DNA from: JAGNKE01 sp965230245
GTDB taxonomy: Bacteria; Pseudomonadota; Alphaproteobacteria; Micavibrionales; Micavibrionaceae
Reading direction: 5' to 3'
Length of the DNA stretch: 64,000 bases
NCBI GenBank assembly: GCA_965230245.1
Contig: OZ246000.1
Location: forward strand, 62,001 to 126,000
The notes beneath the pieces were generated by a model. It ran no database searches and had not been told where the DNA came from. It saw only the letters and a list, made by a program, of their open reading frames with translations. Made by a program: the position numbers and the translations under genes. Position 1 is the first letter of the stretch. Each line of letters opens with the position of its first letter. Shown in pieces: positions 9,029 to 18,859 of this stretch.

Positions 9029-9511
9029 TTATGATCCCTGACAAAGAGGCTGTGAAACCGGATGAGACGGGAAGATCGTAGACGCCCACTTGCGGATCGC
9101 CTTCTCGTCCATTTTAGTTGCCTTTTCAATACGTCCTGAAAAATTCTTGCAGAAAATATCCGGACGCATCTCTGCGGCATCGTTGGAAATCTTATTGGCA
9201 AAATCCGTACGCATAGTATTCAGCGTTCTCTCCGGATGCCTGTCACCATTCTTGGCTAGAAACGCCATAATAATTTTCTCGTAAGTCGCAAACAAATTCG
9301 CATGCTTGTTCGTAAACTTGCGGTGTTCGGCATAAAGGTTATTACCATTAGCATCAGCCATATGCGCACAGTTCAAACCGATGACCATCAACTCGCTGTG
9401 AATGCGAATCCCCTGCTCGGCTTCGGCTTCTTTATCGGAGTAACAAGATTTTGCGTAAACACTTGAGGAAATAAGCAAAAACGCAGCTAAAAAACATAAA
9501 AAAAGTCTCAT
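9029..9511 (-). CDS. Secreted protein of unknown function
   Basis: The 160-residue protein has a typical signal peptide (MRLFLCFLAAFLLISSSVYA) with an AxA-like cleavage site before KSCYS. The mature part is mainly charged and predicted helical, with four cysteines (SC, NC, FCKNF, PLC) that could form disulfides. I do not recognise the family. It has its own strong terminator downstream. Its four isolated cysteines do not show the CxC arrangement of the cysteine-module proteins elsewhere in this window. Confidence 0.65.
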   Translation of the reverse strand: MRLFLCFLAAFLLISSSVYAKSCYSDKEAEAEQGIRIHSELMVIGLNCAHMADANGNNLYAEHRKFTNKHANLFATYEKIIMAFLAKNGDRHPERTLNTMRTDFANKISNDAAEMRPDIFCKNFSGRIEKATKMDEKAIRKWASTIFPSHPVSQPLCQGS

Positions 9512-9554
9512 GGTTCATCCCTAAAATCATACCACATACACAATATTAGAAAAC

Positions 9555-10499
9555 TCAGTGAACAGGAGTCAAAAGCGGCTTGCCTTCAAAAAACGCATCT
9601 AAATTGTCTACAACAAGCTGCCCCATAATGGAACGAGTTTCCCGAGTTGCAGAGCCGACATGCGGGGATAAAACCACGTTATCCATTTTCAGCATATCTT
9701 CCGGTACGTTAGGCTCGTCTGCAAAGACATCCAAGCCTGCCCCGGCTATATCACCATTTTTTAGAGCAGCAACCAAAGCCTCTTCATCAACCACGGATCC
9801 ACGCGCGATATTAATCAAATATCCTTCGGATCCCAGCGACTTAAGAACCTTGGCACTAACAATATGTCTTGTCTCATCCCCGCCGGAACAGGCCAATACG
9901 AGAAAGTCACTTGCTTTTGCCAACTCACTTAAGTTTTCATAATACGGAAAGTGTATATCATCTTTTTCTGATCTACTGCAATAAATTATTTTAGTATTCA
10001 AAGCTGCCGCCCGATGTGCAATCGCACGCCCTATTTTACCCATCCCGAATATACCGACGGTCTTCTTGGAAATGCACATTGATAAGGGGAAATCACCATC
10101 TTTCCAACGCCCTTCACGGACAAAACGGTCGGCCTGCACGCTACGGCGCGCAACATTCATTAAAAGCATAATAGCGACGTCAGCCGTATCATCGGTAAGA
10201 ACATCGGGCGTATTAGTCACTTTGATGTCCCGCTCATTAGCCGCCTCGACATCAATATTGTCGTATCCGACGCCAAACTGCCCGATGATACCCAGATGTG
10301 GAAACTTATCCATGAATGCGCCCGTAATAGGATCGCCGTTGTAGGAAGAAACAAAAGCCACAATATCGTCTTTACGCTCCTCCAATCCGCTCTCAGGATC
10401 ATCAAGCTCCCAATGCTTAATCACATCATAGCGAACCTCTAGAATACCCATTTCCTTAGGCAATAAAGGTTGAAGGGCCAAAATCGTCTTTTTTGTCAT
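9555..10499 (-). CDS. D-2-hydroxyacid dehydrogenase (glyoxylate/hydroxypyruvate reductase-like)
   Basis: The 314-residue enzyme has the D-2-hydroxyacid dehydrogenase fold: NAD(P)-binding motif GIFGMGKIGRAIAHR, the catalytic Arg in INIARGSVVDEE, the Glu in DVFADEPNVPEDM, and the His in SPHVGSAT. It reduces 2-ketoacids, probably glyoxylate or hydroxypyruvate, with NAD(P)H. The ATG at 10499 is preceded by AGGA at a good distance, whereas the longer frame to 10538 adds a poor extension. It diverges from miaB across about 97 nt. Exact substrate specificity is inferred from similarity only. Confidence 0.85.
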   Translation of the reverse strand: MTKKTILALQPLLPKEMGILEVRYDVIKHWELDDPESGLEERKDDIVAFVSSYNGDPITGAFMDKFPHLGIIGQFGVGYDNIDVEAANERDIKVTNTPDVLTDDTADVAIMLLMNVARRSVQADRFVREGRWKDGDFPLSMCISKKTVGIFGMGKIGRAIAHRAAALNTKIIYCSRSEKDDIHFPYYENLSELAKASDFLVLACSGGDETRHIVSAKVLKSLGSEGYLINIARGSVVDEEALVAALKNGDIAGAGLDVFADEPNVPEDMLKMDNVVLSPHVGSATRETRSIMGQLVVDNLDAFFEGKPLLTPVH

Positions 10500-10596
10500 C
10501 GAAATATCCTGCTGTTTAAAACACCATGAACGCACCAAAACTCTTGATTTATGGACGGAACGTATGGTTTATGACTAGTCTTAGAATTAAAAGAAT

Positions 10597-11952
10597 ATGA
10601 ACGCCATGACCGACGCGAACAAGAAAAAACTTTATATAAAAACATGGGGCTGTCAGATGAACGTCTATGACAGCAAACGCATGGCCGATATTCTCTCCCC
10701 TCTGGGGTATCAGGAAACGGAAACGCCTGACGACGCGGACATGATGATCCTCAACACATGCCACATCCGCGAAAAGGCTACCGATAAGGTCTTTTCCGAG
10801 CTTGGCCGCCTGCGTGTTCACAAAAATAAGAAAGAAGAACAAGGCAAAAAGATGCTTGTCGCTGTCGCCGGCTGCGTTGCGCAGGCCGAAGGTGACTTCA
10901 TTCTGGAACGCGCGCCGTATGTGGATATGGTCTTCGGCCCTCAGACATACCATGAACTCCCCGAAATGGTTCTGAAAGCCAACGGCAATGAACGCGTGAT
11001 CAATACGGACTTCCCTGCCGAATCAAAATTCGACTCCCTGCCCCAGGATAACAACTCCCAAGGCGTCAGCGCTTTCCTGTCTATTCAGGAAGGATGCGAT
11101 AAATTCTGCACATTTTGTGTTGTCCCTTACACACGCGGCGCAGAATACTCCCGCTCGGTCGGTGAAATTATAGACGAAGCCAAACGTATGGTGGACAACG
11201 GTACTAAGGAAATCACCCTCCTTGGTCAAAACGTCAACGCTTTCCACGGTGACGGCCCCGACGGCAAGACATGGACACTTGGTCGCCTGATCCGCGAAGT
11301 TGCCAAAATCAACGGTCTGGAACGTATCCGCTATACAACGTCACACCCGCGCGACATGGACGAGGATCTGATCGAAACACATGGCGAAGTCGATAAACTG
11401 ATGCCGTTCCTGCACCTCCCCGTTCAAAGCGGCTCGGACAAAATCCTAAAAGCCATGAACCGTAAACATACCGCTAACCTCTATCGTGATGTCATAGAAA
11501 AACTAAGAAAAGCACGTCCCGATATTGCATTCTCTTCGGACTATATCATTGGCTTCCCCGGTGAAACGGATCAGGACTTTGAAGACACGATGCAACTCGC
11601 CCGCGATATCGAATACGTGTCGTGCTACTCCTTTAAATACAGCGCCCGCCCTGGAACACCTGCCGCAAACATGCAAAACCTTGTTCATGACAAGATCGCA
11701 TCAGAACGCCTTGCAAGGTTTCAGGACCTCATCAATGAACAACAACATAAATTCAATAAAGACTCCGTCGGAAAACGGATGAGCGTGCTGCTGGACCGTC
11801 GCGGCAAAAAAGACGGCCAACTGTTGGGTCGCAGCCCCTACAACCAATCCGTCCACGTCTTCGCCAAAGATCGCTTATTCAATCAAATCGTGGAAGTCGA
11901 TATCACAGAAGGCTTTGAAAACTCCCTGACAGGCGAAATTGTGACGGTCTGA
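10597..11952 (+). CDS. miaB: tRNA-2-methylthio-N6-dimethylallyladenosine synthase MiaB
   Basis: The 451-residue radical SAM methylthiotransferase adds the 2-methylthio group to i6A37 of tRNAs reading UNN codons. The N-terminal cluster cysteines are in WGCQMNVYDS, NTCHIREKA and VAGCVAQ, the radical SAM CxxxCxxC is in EGCDKFCTFCVVPYTRG, and a TRAM domain ends the protein. A second ATG lies three codons in (10606); no strong ribosome-binding site decides between them. It opens the run miaB-phoH-ybeY-corC-lnt that is conserved in many proteobacteria. Confidence 0.95.
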   Translation: MNAMTDANKKKLYIKTWGCQMNVYDSKRMADILSPLGYQETETPDDADMMILNTCHIREKATDKVFSELGRLRVHKNKKEEQGKKMLVAVAGCVAQAEGDFILERAPYVDMVFGPQTYHELPEMVLKANGNERVINTDFPAESKFDSLPQDNNSQGVSAFLSIQEGCDKFCTFCVVPYTRGAEYSRSVGEIIDEAKRMVDNGTKEITLLGQNVNAFHGDGPDGKTWTLGRLIREVAKINGLERIRYTTSHPRDMDEDLIETHGEVDKLMPFLHLPVQSGSDKILKAMNRKHTANLYRDVIEKLRKARPDIAFSSDYIIGFPGETDQDFEDTMQLARDIEYVSCYSFKYSARPGTPAANMQNLVHDKIASERLARFQDLINEQQHKFNKDSVGKRMSVLLDRRGKKDGQLLGRSPYNQSVHVFAKDRLFNQIVEVDITEGFENSLTGEIVTV

Positions 11953-12053
11953 TAAAAAGCGTAAAAAAGCGAAAAACCCCCTATTTTTATGTTTTTGTAA
12001 GTAGATTTAGACTAGAATAAGGAACAATAAATCAACAGATAAGAGGCGTTTAA

Positions 12054-13055
12054 TTGCCACAGGAAATATTTTTAGAATTTAAAAACAATCACTTACTACC
12101 TTTTTTGTTTGGCGAACATAATTCGCACCTATCCTACCTAGAAAAGAAATTAAACCTCTCGATCGCTGATCGCGGGAACACGTTGCTGTTGTCCGGTAAC
12201 GAAGAATCTCTAAATCAGGCCAAAAATATACTTCTTTCGTTATATAAAGGCTTGGAAACTAAGGATATACAGGATATAAGCACCGCCGACATCGATGCAA
12301 AGATAAGATTCATGGAATCTTCGGACGAAAATATGGGCGCTGATAAAAACAAAAGAACCAACGGTAACGGACAGAGCGAAGAGAAAATTGCTGCCATTAA
12401 GACGAAAAAGAAAAGCATCGTCCCCCGCTCCCCTAATCAGGCCAAATATTTGGATCTGATACGAAACCGCGACATGGTCTTCGGCCTTGGCCCTGCCGGT
12501 ACGGGCAAAACCTATCTTGCGGTTGCTGCAGGCGTTGATATGTACGTCAAAGGCGATGTTGAGCGATTGATCTTTTGCCGCCCCGCCGTGGAAGCAGGAG
12601 AAAACCTTGGCTTCCTGCCCGGTGATATGCGCGAGAAAATCGACCCATATCTTCGCCCCGTTTACGATGCCCTGCACGACATGCTGCCGCAGGATTTCAT
12701 GCATAAGAAAATGGAAACAGGAGAGATAGAAATCGCTCCGCTGGCATTCATGCGCGGACGAACACTCGCCAATGCATTCGTCATTCTTGACGAAGCGCAG
12801 AACGCAACCGGCATGCAAACCAAAATGTTCCTGACACGTATGGGCGAAGCATCCCGCATGGTCGTCACCGGAGACATGTCACAAAGCGATTTGCCCAAGC
12901 ACGTTAAATCGGGCTTAAGTGAAGCAGTAGACATCTTGTCGGGAATAGATGAAATCGGCTTTATCACGTTTACCGAAAAAGACGTAATACGCCACCCCCT
13001 CGTTAAAAAAATAATTCAGGCCTATGATAAAAAAGAGCAAGGCAGACCTGCCTGA
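12054..13055 (+). CDS. phoH: PhoH-family ATPase
   Basis: The 333-residue protein has an N-terminal KH-like segment and a PhoH ATPase domain with Walker A GPAGTGKT at 146-153 and Walker B FVILDEAQN. PhoH-like proteins are putative RNA-linked NTPases associated with YbeY. The start is TTG, supported by AGAGG 7 nt upstream; no nearer ATG fits. Residues 95-120 form a charged, Lys-rich linker. The last 32 nt overlap ybeY. Confidence 0.9.
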   Translation: MPQEIFLEFKNNHLLPFLFGEHNSHLSYLEKKLNLSIADRGNTLLLSGNEESLNQAKNILLSLYKGLETKDIQDISTADIDAKIRFMESSDENMGADKNKRTNGNGQSEEKIAAIKTKKKSIVPRSPNQAKYLDLIRNRDMVFGLGPAGTGKTYLAVAAGVDMYVKGDVERLIFCRPAVEAGENLGFLPGDMREKIDPYLRPVYDALHDMLPQDFMHKKMETGEIEIAPLAFMRGRTLANAFVILDEAQNATGMQTKMFLTRMGEASRMVVTGDMSQSDLPKHVKSGLSEAVDILSGIDEIGFITFTEKDVIRHPLVKKIIQAYDKKEQGRPA

Positions 13056-13569
13056 ATTCCAAATTGATATCACAATTGATGATGAAAAATGGCTGACTGA
13101 AATGGAAAATATCGAAAACCATTCCCGTGCGGTCATCTCTACGGCCTATGAAGAGGCACAATCCTCAAAGTTGGCAGATATTAATACAATAGAGCTAAGC
13201 ATCATGCTGACAGATAACGCCACGATCCGAGAATTGAATAACGAATACCGCCTGAAAGACAAACCCACCAATGTTTTGTCTTTTCCTTTAACCGAGAATA
13301 CTTTGGTACCTCTGGATGGGTTTCTTGCGTTGGGTGACGTTGTAGTCGCACTTGAAACAATTCAGGAAGAAGCCAAACAGCAAGATAAGACATTTCCCGA
13401 CCATTACACCCATATGTTGGTTCACGGACTTCTACACCTTCTGCATTACGATCATGAAACCGATGAAGATGCCGAAGTAATGGAAGACTTAGAAATCAAA
13501 ATTCTTGACCAAATGAAGATAAAAAACCCATATGAAACAAAGGCGTTTTATGCGAAAATAGGTAACTAA
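13024..13569 (+). CDS. ybeY: Endoribonuclease YbeY (16S rRNA maturation)
   Basis: The 181-residue protein has the YbeY zinc site HGLLHLLHYDH, with histidines spaced H-x3-H-x5-H. YbeY is a single-strand-specific endoribonuclease in ribosome quality control and 16S rRNA 3' processing. The gene starts inside the end of phoH in another frame, so the two are probably translationally coupled. The N-terminal 45 residues are less conserved. Confidence 0.92.
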   Translation: MIKKSKADLPEFQIDITIDDEKWLTEMENIENHSRAVISTAYEEAQSSKLADINTIELSIMLTDNATIRELNNEYRLKDKPTNVLSFPLTENTLVPLDGFLALGDVVVALETIQEEAKQQDKTFPDHYTHMLVHGLLHLLHYDHETDEDAEVMEDLEIKILDQMKIKNPYETKAFYAKIGN

Positions 13570-13573
13570 TACA

Positions 13574-14524
13574 ATGTTTATGATGAATCAGGACAAAGAA
13601 GAACCTCCAAGTACGAACTCCGCAGAAGCGGAGACAGCACAGACGATTATCCAATCTCCTGCCGAAGAGCCGCAAAAAGCCGGAAACGGCTTGATTGATA
13701 CGATAAAAATGATGTTTCGCAGCAAGCCGGACTCATCTTTAAGAGAAACAATCGAAGAATATATTGTTGAAGAAGATGGCGACTTGGAATCTCCGGCTTT
13801 TTCGGCACAAGAAAAGTTACTGCTCTCAAACATCCTTAACCTGAGAGATAAAACCGCATTAGACGTGATGGTGCCGAGGATTGATATCGTGGCGCTGCGC
13901 ATTGAAGCTACACAAAAAGAAGTTTTGGAAATACTGGCCGAACGCCAATTCAGCAGACTTCCTGTTTACAAAGAGACAATGGACAACGTTGTCGGAACAG
14001 TACACATCAAAGATATTCTATCCTCGATAGCGCAAAAGAAAACAGTTGATATTCAGTCGCTGGTGCGTGAAATTCCGATTGTATCTCCATCACTGAACAT
14101 TCTCGACTTGCTCCTTCAAATGCGCTTGACGGGAAAACATATGGTTCTGGTAATTGATGAATTCGGCGGAGTGGACGGCCTTGTCACTATCGGTGATATC
14201 ATTGAGGCCATCGTCGGAGAAATTGACGACGAACATGACCCCGAAGAAGAACCCGAAATCAAAGTCAAAAACGATGGCTCCGTTATAGCGGACGCCCGTC
14301 TTGACCTCGATGAATTCGAGGAAAAATTTAACGCAGAACTGAGCGAAGAAGAAAAAGATGAAAACGACACGTTGGGTGGACTGATCTTTACCATTGCCGG
14401 ACGCGTACCCGGACGCGGAGAAGTTTTGACTCATGACTCAGGGATCATTTTTGAAATTCTAGACGCAGACCGCAGAAGGGTCAACCGCGTCTGTATCAGA
14501 AACCTGCCGGACCAGACAGAGTAA
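13574..14524 (+). CDS. CorC/HlyC-type CBS-domain protein
   Basis: The 316-residue cytosolic protein has two CBS domains (about residues 95-215, including PRIDIVALRIEATQKE and FGGVDGLVTIGDIIEAIVG) and a C-terminal CorC/HlyC transporter-associated domain (about 235-310). Related proteins are linked to Mg/Co efflux and precede lnt in many proteobacteria. It lacks the N-terminal membrane domain seen in the longer homologues. The stop and the lnt start share one base (TAATG). MFMM gives two possible starts at 13574 or 13580. Confidence 0.87.
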   Translation: MFMMNQDKEEPPSTNSAEAETAQTIIQSPAEEPQKAGNGLIDTIKMMFRSKPDSSLRETIEEYIVEEDGDLESPAFSAQEKLLLSNILNLRDKTALDVMVPRIDIVALRIEATQKEVLEILAERQFSRLPVYKETMDNVVGTVHIKDILSSIAQKKTVDIQSLVREIPIVSPSLNILDLLLQMRLTGKHMVLVIDEFGGVDGLVTIGDIIEAIVGEIDDEHDPEEEPEIKVKNDGSVIADARLDLDEFEEKFNAELSEEEKDENDTLGGLIFTIAGRVPGRGEVLTHDSGIIFEILDADRRRVNRVCIRNLPDQTE

Positions 14525-16119
14525 TGGATACGACAACGGGCATAAAAACCCACCTGTTCCATATTTTAATAGAAAAGACGAAGATAAAGTGCCTCTTGGC
14601 TTTCATGCTGGGTGCTTTATCCGCTTTGGCTATGGCGCCGTTTAACATTTGGGTAGTTCTATTTCTGACCTTCACTAGCCTTTATCTAATTCTAAAACAA
14701 TGCAAAGCGCCGATACACGCCGGCTTGACCGGCTGGAGCTTTGGCTTCGGTTACTTTTGTTTTGGCTTATATTGGATCGGAAACGCCCTACTGGTCGAAG
14801 GCAACAACTTTATCTGGGCATGGCCGCTCGCGGTGGCGGGACTCCCTGCGCTGCTGTCTTTCTTCCCTGCCATATGCCTTTTTTTCTGGAAAAAATTGTA
14901 TAAACAGGAATTAGAGTTAAGCACATTTGTCGGCTTTGTTTGTGCCTTTGCATTATCCGAATATCTAAGAAGCATGCTATTTACAGGATTTCCGTGGAAC
15001 CTCTTTGGCTATACATGGGGAAACACACCCGTAATGGCACAGCTGGTCTCCATCAGTGATATCTACATGCTTACTTTTCTAACAATATTATGGGCATCAA
15101 GTTTTGCTTTGTTTTTTACATCGAAAATCAATTCGTACAAAAAAATTTCGTTCTTTTTGCTTATAGCGACTACAATCTTGACGTGTGCCTTATATGGAAA
15201 AAACAGGATAGAGAGTTACAGTTTAAAAACGCTGCCGGATAAAAAAATAATACTGATCCAGCCAAACATCAAACAGGAAGAAAAATGGAAACCTGAAAAT
15301 CTGACACCGAACTTCCTGCAGTTAATAAACATGACAGAGAACCAGCTACAAAGCGCAGATATAAAAAATGATACTGAAATGTTTATCATATGGCCGGAAA
15401 CGGCGCTTCCACTGTTTTTTTCAGAAGATATTGGTGTTAAGAACAGGATTAGACAAACACTAGAAATAGGCCCGAAGAATAAAACATTCCTCATCACAGG
15501 AGCTCTTACAAAAGGCAAAAATGATGGTGAATTCCACAACAGCCTTTTGGTTTATAATCAAAAAGGCGAAATAACGAACATGTACCATAAATCCCACTTG
15601 GTACCTTTCGGCGAATATATGCCCTTGGAAAATGTAATCGACATTGCACCAATTGTTGGCTTTAAGGGTTTCCAGAGCGGTGGCGGACCAAAAACCCTGG
15701 AAATCACAGATACATTCAAAATAAGCCCGCTAATTTGTTATGAAATAATTTTCCCGAACAATGTGATAAATAGAAATGAAACAACTCCGGATGTTATAAT
15801 AAACATAACAAATGATGGCTGGTACGGCCATAGCACAGGCCCTTATCAACACTTAATGCAAAGCCGCTTTAGAGCTATTGAAGAAGCTATTCCGGTTATT
15901 CGCGTTGCAAATACTGGTATTTCAGCAGTTATAACGCCTCTTGGCGAAGTAGTCAGGGCAATAGAATTGGAAACTGAGGAAACTATTTCTGCAACTATTC
16001 CCGCAAAGAAAAAAACAAATATTATACACAAAAATTCGGGTATTTTATTGATCCTAATAATTGGGATATTTTCTTACTTTTTGCAAATAACCAAGAGACC
16101 CAATACAAGCTATAATTGA
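14524..16119 (+). CDS. lnt: Apolipoprotein N-acyltransferase Lnt
   Basis: The 531-residue inner-membrane enzyme N-acylates the lipidated cysteine of lipoproteins, the last step in their maturation. About six membrane helices in residues 20-225 precede a periplasmic nitrilase domain whose Glu-Lys-Cys triad is visible in WPETALPLFF, YHKSHLVPFGEYMP and LICYEIIFP, followed by a last helix near 505-525. Its sequence is visibly more AT-rich than its neighbours. Translation is coupled to the upstream corC-like gene through TAATG. Confidence 0.93.
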   Translation: MDTTTGIKTHLFHILIEKTKIKCLLAFMLGALSALAMAPFNIWVVLFLTFTSLYLILKQCKAPIHAGLTGWSFGFGYFCFGLYWIGNALLVEGNNFIWAWPLAVAGLPALLSFFPAICLFFWKKLYKQELELSTFVGFVCAFALSEYLRSMLFTGFPWNLFGYTWGNTPVMAQLVSISDIYMLTFLTILWASSFALFFTSKINSYKKISFFLLIATTILTCALYGKNRIESYSLKTLPDKKIILIQPNIKQEEKWKPENLTPNFLQLINMTENQLQSADIKNDTEMFIIWPETALPLFFSEDIGVKNRIRQTLEIGPKNKTFLITGALTKGKNDGEFHNSLLVYNQKGEITNMYHKSHLVPFGEYMPLENVIDIAPIVGFKGFQSGGGPKTLEITDTFKISPLICYEIIFPNNVINRNETTPDVIINITNDGWYGHSTGPYQHLMQSRFRAIEEAIPVIRVANTGISAVITPLGEVVRAIELETEETISATIPAKKKTNIIHKNSGILLILIIGIFSYFLQITKRPNTSYN

Positions 16120-16263
16120 AATCTTTATTTTTTATATACTTTAGATGAGGTTGCATACTAAAGCACTCATGATGTAATAAGGATTTTGCAAGTCCGACTT
16201 AAAGACTCAAAAGATTCAAAACGCGAGGCTTGCACTTAAGTGTTTAACTGGAAGCTTTAAAGA

Positions 16264-16734
16264 ATGGCAAACCCAAAGATAAAAAAAACCAAGGGTGTTC
16301 CCGACGAAATTGATAAACATGTAGGACAAAGACTAAAAACGAGACGTCTCCTCCTTGGCATGAGCCAAGAAAATATGGCTGAGCAAGTTGGAATTACATT
16401 TCAACAGGTACAGAAGTATGAAAGAGGAACCAACAGAATTAGTGCAAGCCGACTTCTTAAATTCAGTAAAATTCTCGATGTTCCGGTGAACTTCTTCTAC
16501 GAAGGAATAGAAGAATCGAGCATTCTCAGTAAAAAGACTGCAATGGGAATGGCTGACAATAAGCAGGAGGCATTTTCTCATAACACCAATCCGGATTTGC
16601 CTAGCGATGTCCTAAATAAAAAAGAGACACTGGATTTGATCCGTCACTATTACACAATAACGGATCCTGACATGCGCAAAATGGTCGTAAAAATCATTAA
16701 GTCCATGGCATCGGGAAAAGCCGAAAAAAATTAA
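16264..16734 (+). CDS. XRE-family helix-turn-helix regulator
   Basis: The 156-residue protein carries an HTH_XRE domain at about residues 20-78 (VGQRLKTRRLLLGMSQENMA, then ITFQQVQKYERG), with a C-terminal tail (about 115-150) that lacks a known effector domain. Single-domain regulators of this type occur between lnt and metK in many alphaproteobacteria. Their targets are not given by the sequence. The 144-nt upstream spacer contains TGCAAG/CTTGCA arms and a CACTTAAGTG palindrome close to the start, which could be autoregulatory; this is conjecture. Confidence 0.85.
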   Translation: MANPKIKKTKGVPDEIDKHVGQRLKTRRLLLGMSQENMAEQVGITFQQVQKYERGTNRISASRLLKFSKILDVPVNFFYEGIEESSILSKKTAMGMADNKQEAFSHNTNPDLPSDVLNKKETLDLIRHYYTITDPDMRKMVVKIIKSMASGKAEKN

Positions 16735-16758
16735 GAAACAGGCCGATTAAGCTTGTGT

Positions 16759-16795
16759 AATGCACCTTATTTGATCTAGGGTGCATTTCTTATTT
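16759..16795 (+). terminator. Hairpin with T-rich tail between xre and metK
   Basis: AATGCACC pairs with GGGTGCATT around a 12-nt loop and is followed by TCTTATTT. It probably ends the lnt-xre transcript, and metK then has its own promoter; a candidate -10 TATACT is at 16808-16813. The tail is interrupted, so termination may be partial. Confidence 0.5.
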
Positions 16796-16836
16796 GTAGG
16801 AATTACATATACTAACAAAAAACGAGAGATTAATTT

Positions 16837-18066
16837 ATGTCTTACTCAGGAAACGCTGCAATGGCTAACGATGACGCCCCTGCTTCCCAAAAGCAGGAAA
16901 GATTAAAAGATTACATTTTCACAAGCGAATCCGTATCAGAAGGTCATCCCGACAAAATTTGTGACCGCATCTCTGACGCGATTCTGGATCTCTACCTTAC
17001 GCACGATCCCGAAGCGCGTGTTGCGTGTGAAACATTGGTAACAACAGGTAATGTCGTAATCGCCGGAGAAGTCCGTGGCCCCGAAAGCATTACAAAGGAC
17101 GATATCGAACGCACCGCCCGTGAAGCCATCAAAGACATCGGCTACGAGCAAGAGGGCTTCCACTGGAAAGACTCAAACGTTCAGGTTCTTCTGCACAAAC
17201 AATCAGTAGACATCGCCCAAGGCGTTGACTCTGCTGACAATAAGGACGAAGGCGCAGGCGATCAGGGTATTATGTTCGGTTACGCTTGCCGCGAAACAGA
17301 TGTTCTGATGCCGGCGGCAATCCACTACTCTCACGCAATTCTTCGTTCACTTGCTGAAGCCCGCCACTCCGGCGCAGCATCTGAGCTGGGCCCTGATGCA
17401 AAATCTCAGGTGACTCTGGAATACAAAAATGATAAGCCCGTGCGCGCAACATCAATCGTTGTTTCTACACAACACATGGAAGGCTTGACCCAAGATGAAG
17501 TCAAAGAAATCGTCCGTCCGCATGTGCAGAATGTTCTCCCCGAAGGTTGGATGCCTCCGGAAGAGGAATTTTATGTGAACCCGACCGGTCGATTCGTAAT
17601 CGGTGGTCCGGTTGGTGATGCCGGCCTGACGGGTCGTAAAATCATCGTGGACACCTATGGTGGCGCAGCACCTCACGGTGGTGGCGCATTCTCCGGCAAG
17701 GATCCGACAAAGGTTGACCGCTCCGCAGCATACGTAGCGCGTTATCTGGCAAAGAATGTAGTCGCAGCAGGTTACGCACAAGGCTGCACAATCCAGCTTT
17801 CTTACGCAATCGGCGTATCCAAGCCTTTGTCTGTCTACATCAACACACACGGTACAGGAACAGTTGCTGAAGAAGCCATTTCCGCAGCACTGCAAAAACT
17901 GGTGGACTTAAGTCCACGCGGCATCCGCGAACACCTGAAGCTGAACCGTCCGATCTATGCGAGAACGGCTGCATATGGTCACTTTGGCCGCACGCCTGAT
18001 GATGACGGCGGATTCTCATGGGAAAAAACAGACCTCGTTGACGATCTCAAAAAGATCCTTGGCTAG
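16837..18066 (+). CDS. metK: S-adenosylmethionine synthetase
   Basis: The 409-residue enzyme makes S-adenosylmethionine from methionine and ATP. The three-part MetK fold is plain: GHPDKICDRISDAILD near residue 34, GAGDQGIMFGYACRE near 139, and GGGAFSGKDPTKVDRSAAY near 280. About 25 residues precede the usual start of the domain; an internal ATG at 16861 is possible, but the ATG at 16837 has a GAGAG box upstream. No known SAM riboswitch is seen in the 100-nt leader. The 3' end overlaps trmB if that gene starts at TTG 18059. Confidence 0.96.
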   Translation: MSYSGNAAMANDDAPASQKQERLKDYIFTSESVSEGHPDKICDRISDAILDLYLTHDPEARVACETLVTTGNVVIAGEVRGPESITKDDIERTAREAIKDIGYEQEGFHWKDSNVQVLLHKQSVDIAQGVDSADNKDEGAGDQGIMFGYACRETDVLMPAAIHYSHAILRSLAEARHSGAASELGPDAKSQVTLEYKNDKPVRATSIVVSTQHMEGLTQDEVKEIVRPHVQNVLPEGWMPPEEEFYVNPTGRFVIGGPVGDAGLTGRKIIVDTYGGAAPHGGGAFSGKDPTKVDRSAAYVARYLAKNVVAAGYAQGCTIQLSYAIGVSKPLSVYINTHGTGTVAEEAISAALQKLVDLSPRGIREHLKLNRPIYARTAAYGHFGRTPDDDGGFSWEKTDLVDDLKKILG

Positions 18067-18796
18067 TAACAATCCCGATACTAAAAATAATTCTGAAAAC
18101 TTCGCCTCCGAAAGGCGGAGTTTTTTTGGTCGTCGCAAGGGTCGCACACTGACACCGAAAAAAAAGAAAACACTCAACCAAATCCTCCCGCAACTGGAAA
18201 TAGAAAAAAAATTACTTTCCGAAAAAGCAAACCTTTGCCCCAAATCACTTTTTCAACAAAACTTCCCCGAATACTGGTTCGAAATAGGCTTCGGTCAGGG
18301 GGAGCACCTTGCAGGAATGATGAAACAAGAGCCCGATGTCGGATATATAGGTGCTGAACCTTATATAAACGGAATGGCCAAGTTCATCAGCGATATCGAG
18401 AACGAGCCACGGCACAACATACGCGTTCTCATGGACGACGCTATGCAATTGGCCAGAAGCCTGACCCCGCACTCATTAGATGGTATCTATGTTTTGAACC
18501 CCGACCCGTGGCACAAAACACGCCATCACAAGCGCAGAATAATCAGCCACAAAAATCTTGATATTTTTGCCCGCATCTTAAAACCTTCGGGCAAACTCAT
18601 CATGTCGACCGATGTACCCGATCTGACCGACTGGATGGTCACAAAGGCGGCCACACATCCGGCCTTCGAATGGACGGCAAACTCAGCACTGGGCTGGCGC
18701 ACACCGCCGGAAAACTGGATACATACACGATACGAAACCAAACGCGCAAAAAACGCCCATAAAATGTCTTATCTGTTCTTTGAAAAACAGTCATGA
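18059..18796 (+). CDS. trmB: tRNA (guanine-N7-)-methyltransferase TrmB
   Basis: The enzyme methylates G46 of tRNA. The SAM-binding motif EIGFGQGEHLA and the family signature NPDPWHKTRHHKRRI are both present, and the N-terminal FGRRKGR patch is typical of alphaproteobacterial TrmB. The start is uncertain: the open frame reaches back inside metK to 17957, but homologues begin about 20 residues before FGRRKG. That points to TTG 18059, which overlaps the metK stop by 8 nt and gives 245 residues. Confidence 0.88.
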   Translation: MASNNPDTKNNSENFASERRSFFGRRKGRTLTPKKKKTLNQILPQLEIEKKLLSEKANLCPKSLFQQNFPEYWFEIGFGQGEHLAGMMKQEPDVGYIGAEPYINGMAKFISDIENEPRHNIRVLMDDAMQLARSLTPHSLDGIYVLNPDPWHKTRHHKRRIISHKNLDIFARILKPSGKLIMSTDVPDLTDWMVTKAATHPAFEWTANSALGWRTPPENWIHTRYETKRAKNAHKMSYLFFEKQS

Positions 18797-18803
18797 GAAA
18801 AAC

Positions 18804-18832
18804 TTGCAATAACAACATATAAAGCATATAGT
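18804..18832 (+). promoter_or_regulatory. Sigma-70-type promoter for the rimP-nusA-infB operon
   Basis: TTGCAA at 18804-18809 and TATAGT at 18827-18832 are separated by exactly 17 nt. Transcription would start near 18839, about 20 nt before the hairpin at 18860-18888. Confidence 0.6.
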
Positions 18833-18859
18833 CCAAAAAAATTCCGGTCTGATTAAGAC

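Noticed and set aside
16735..16836. SAM riboswitch before metK
   Set aside because: Only a terminator-like hairpin is seen; the conserved cores of known SAM riboswitch classes were not found by eye.
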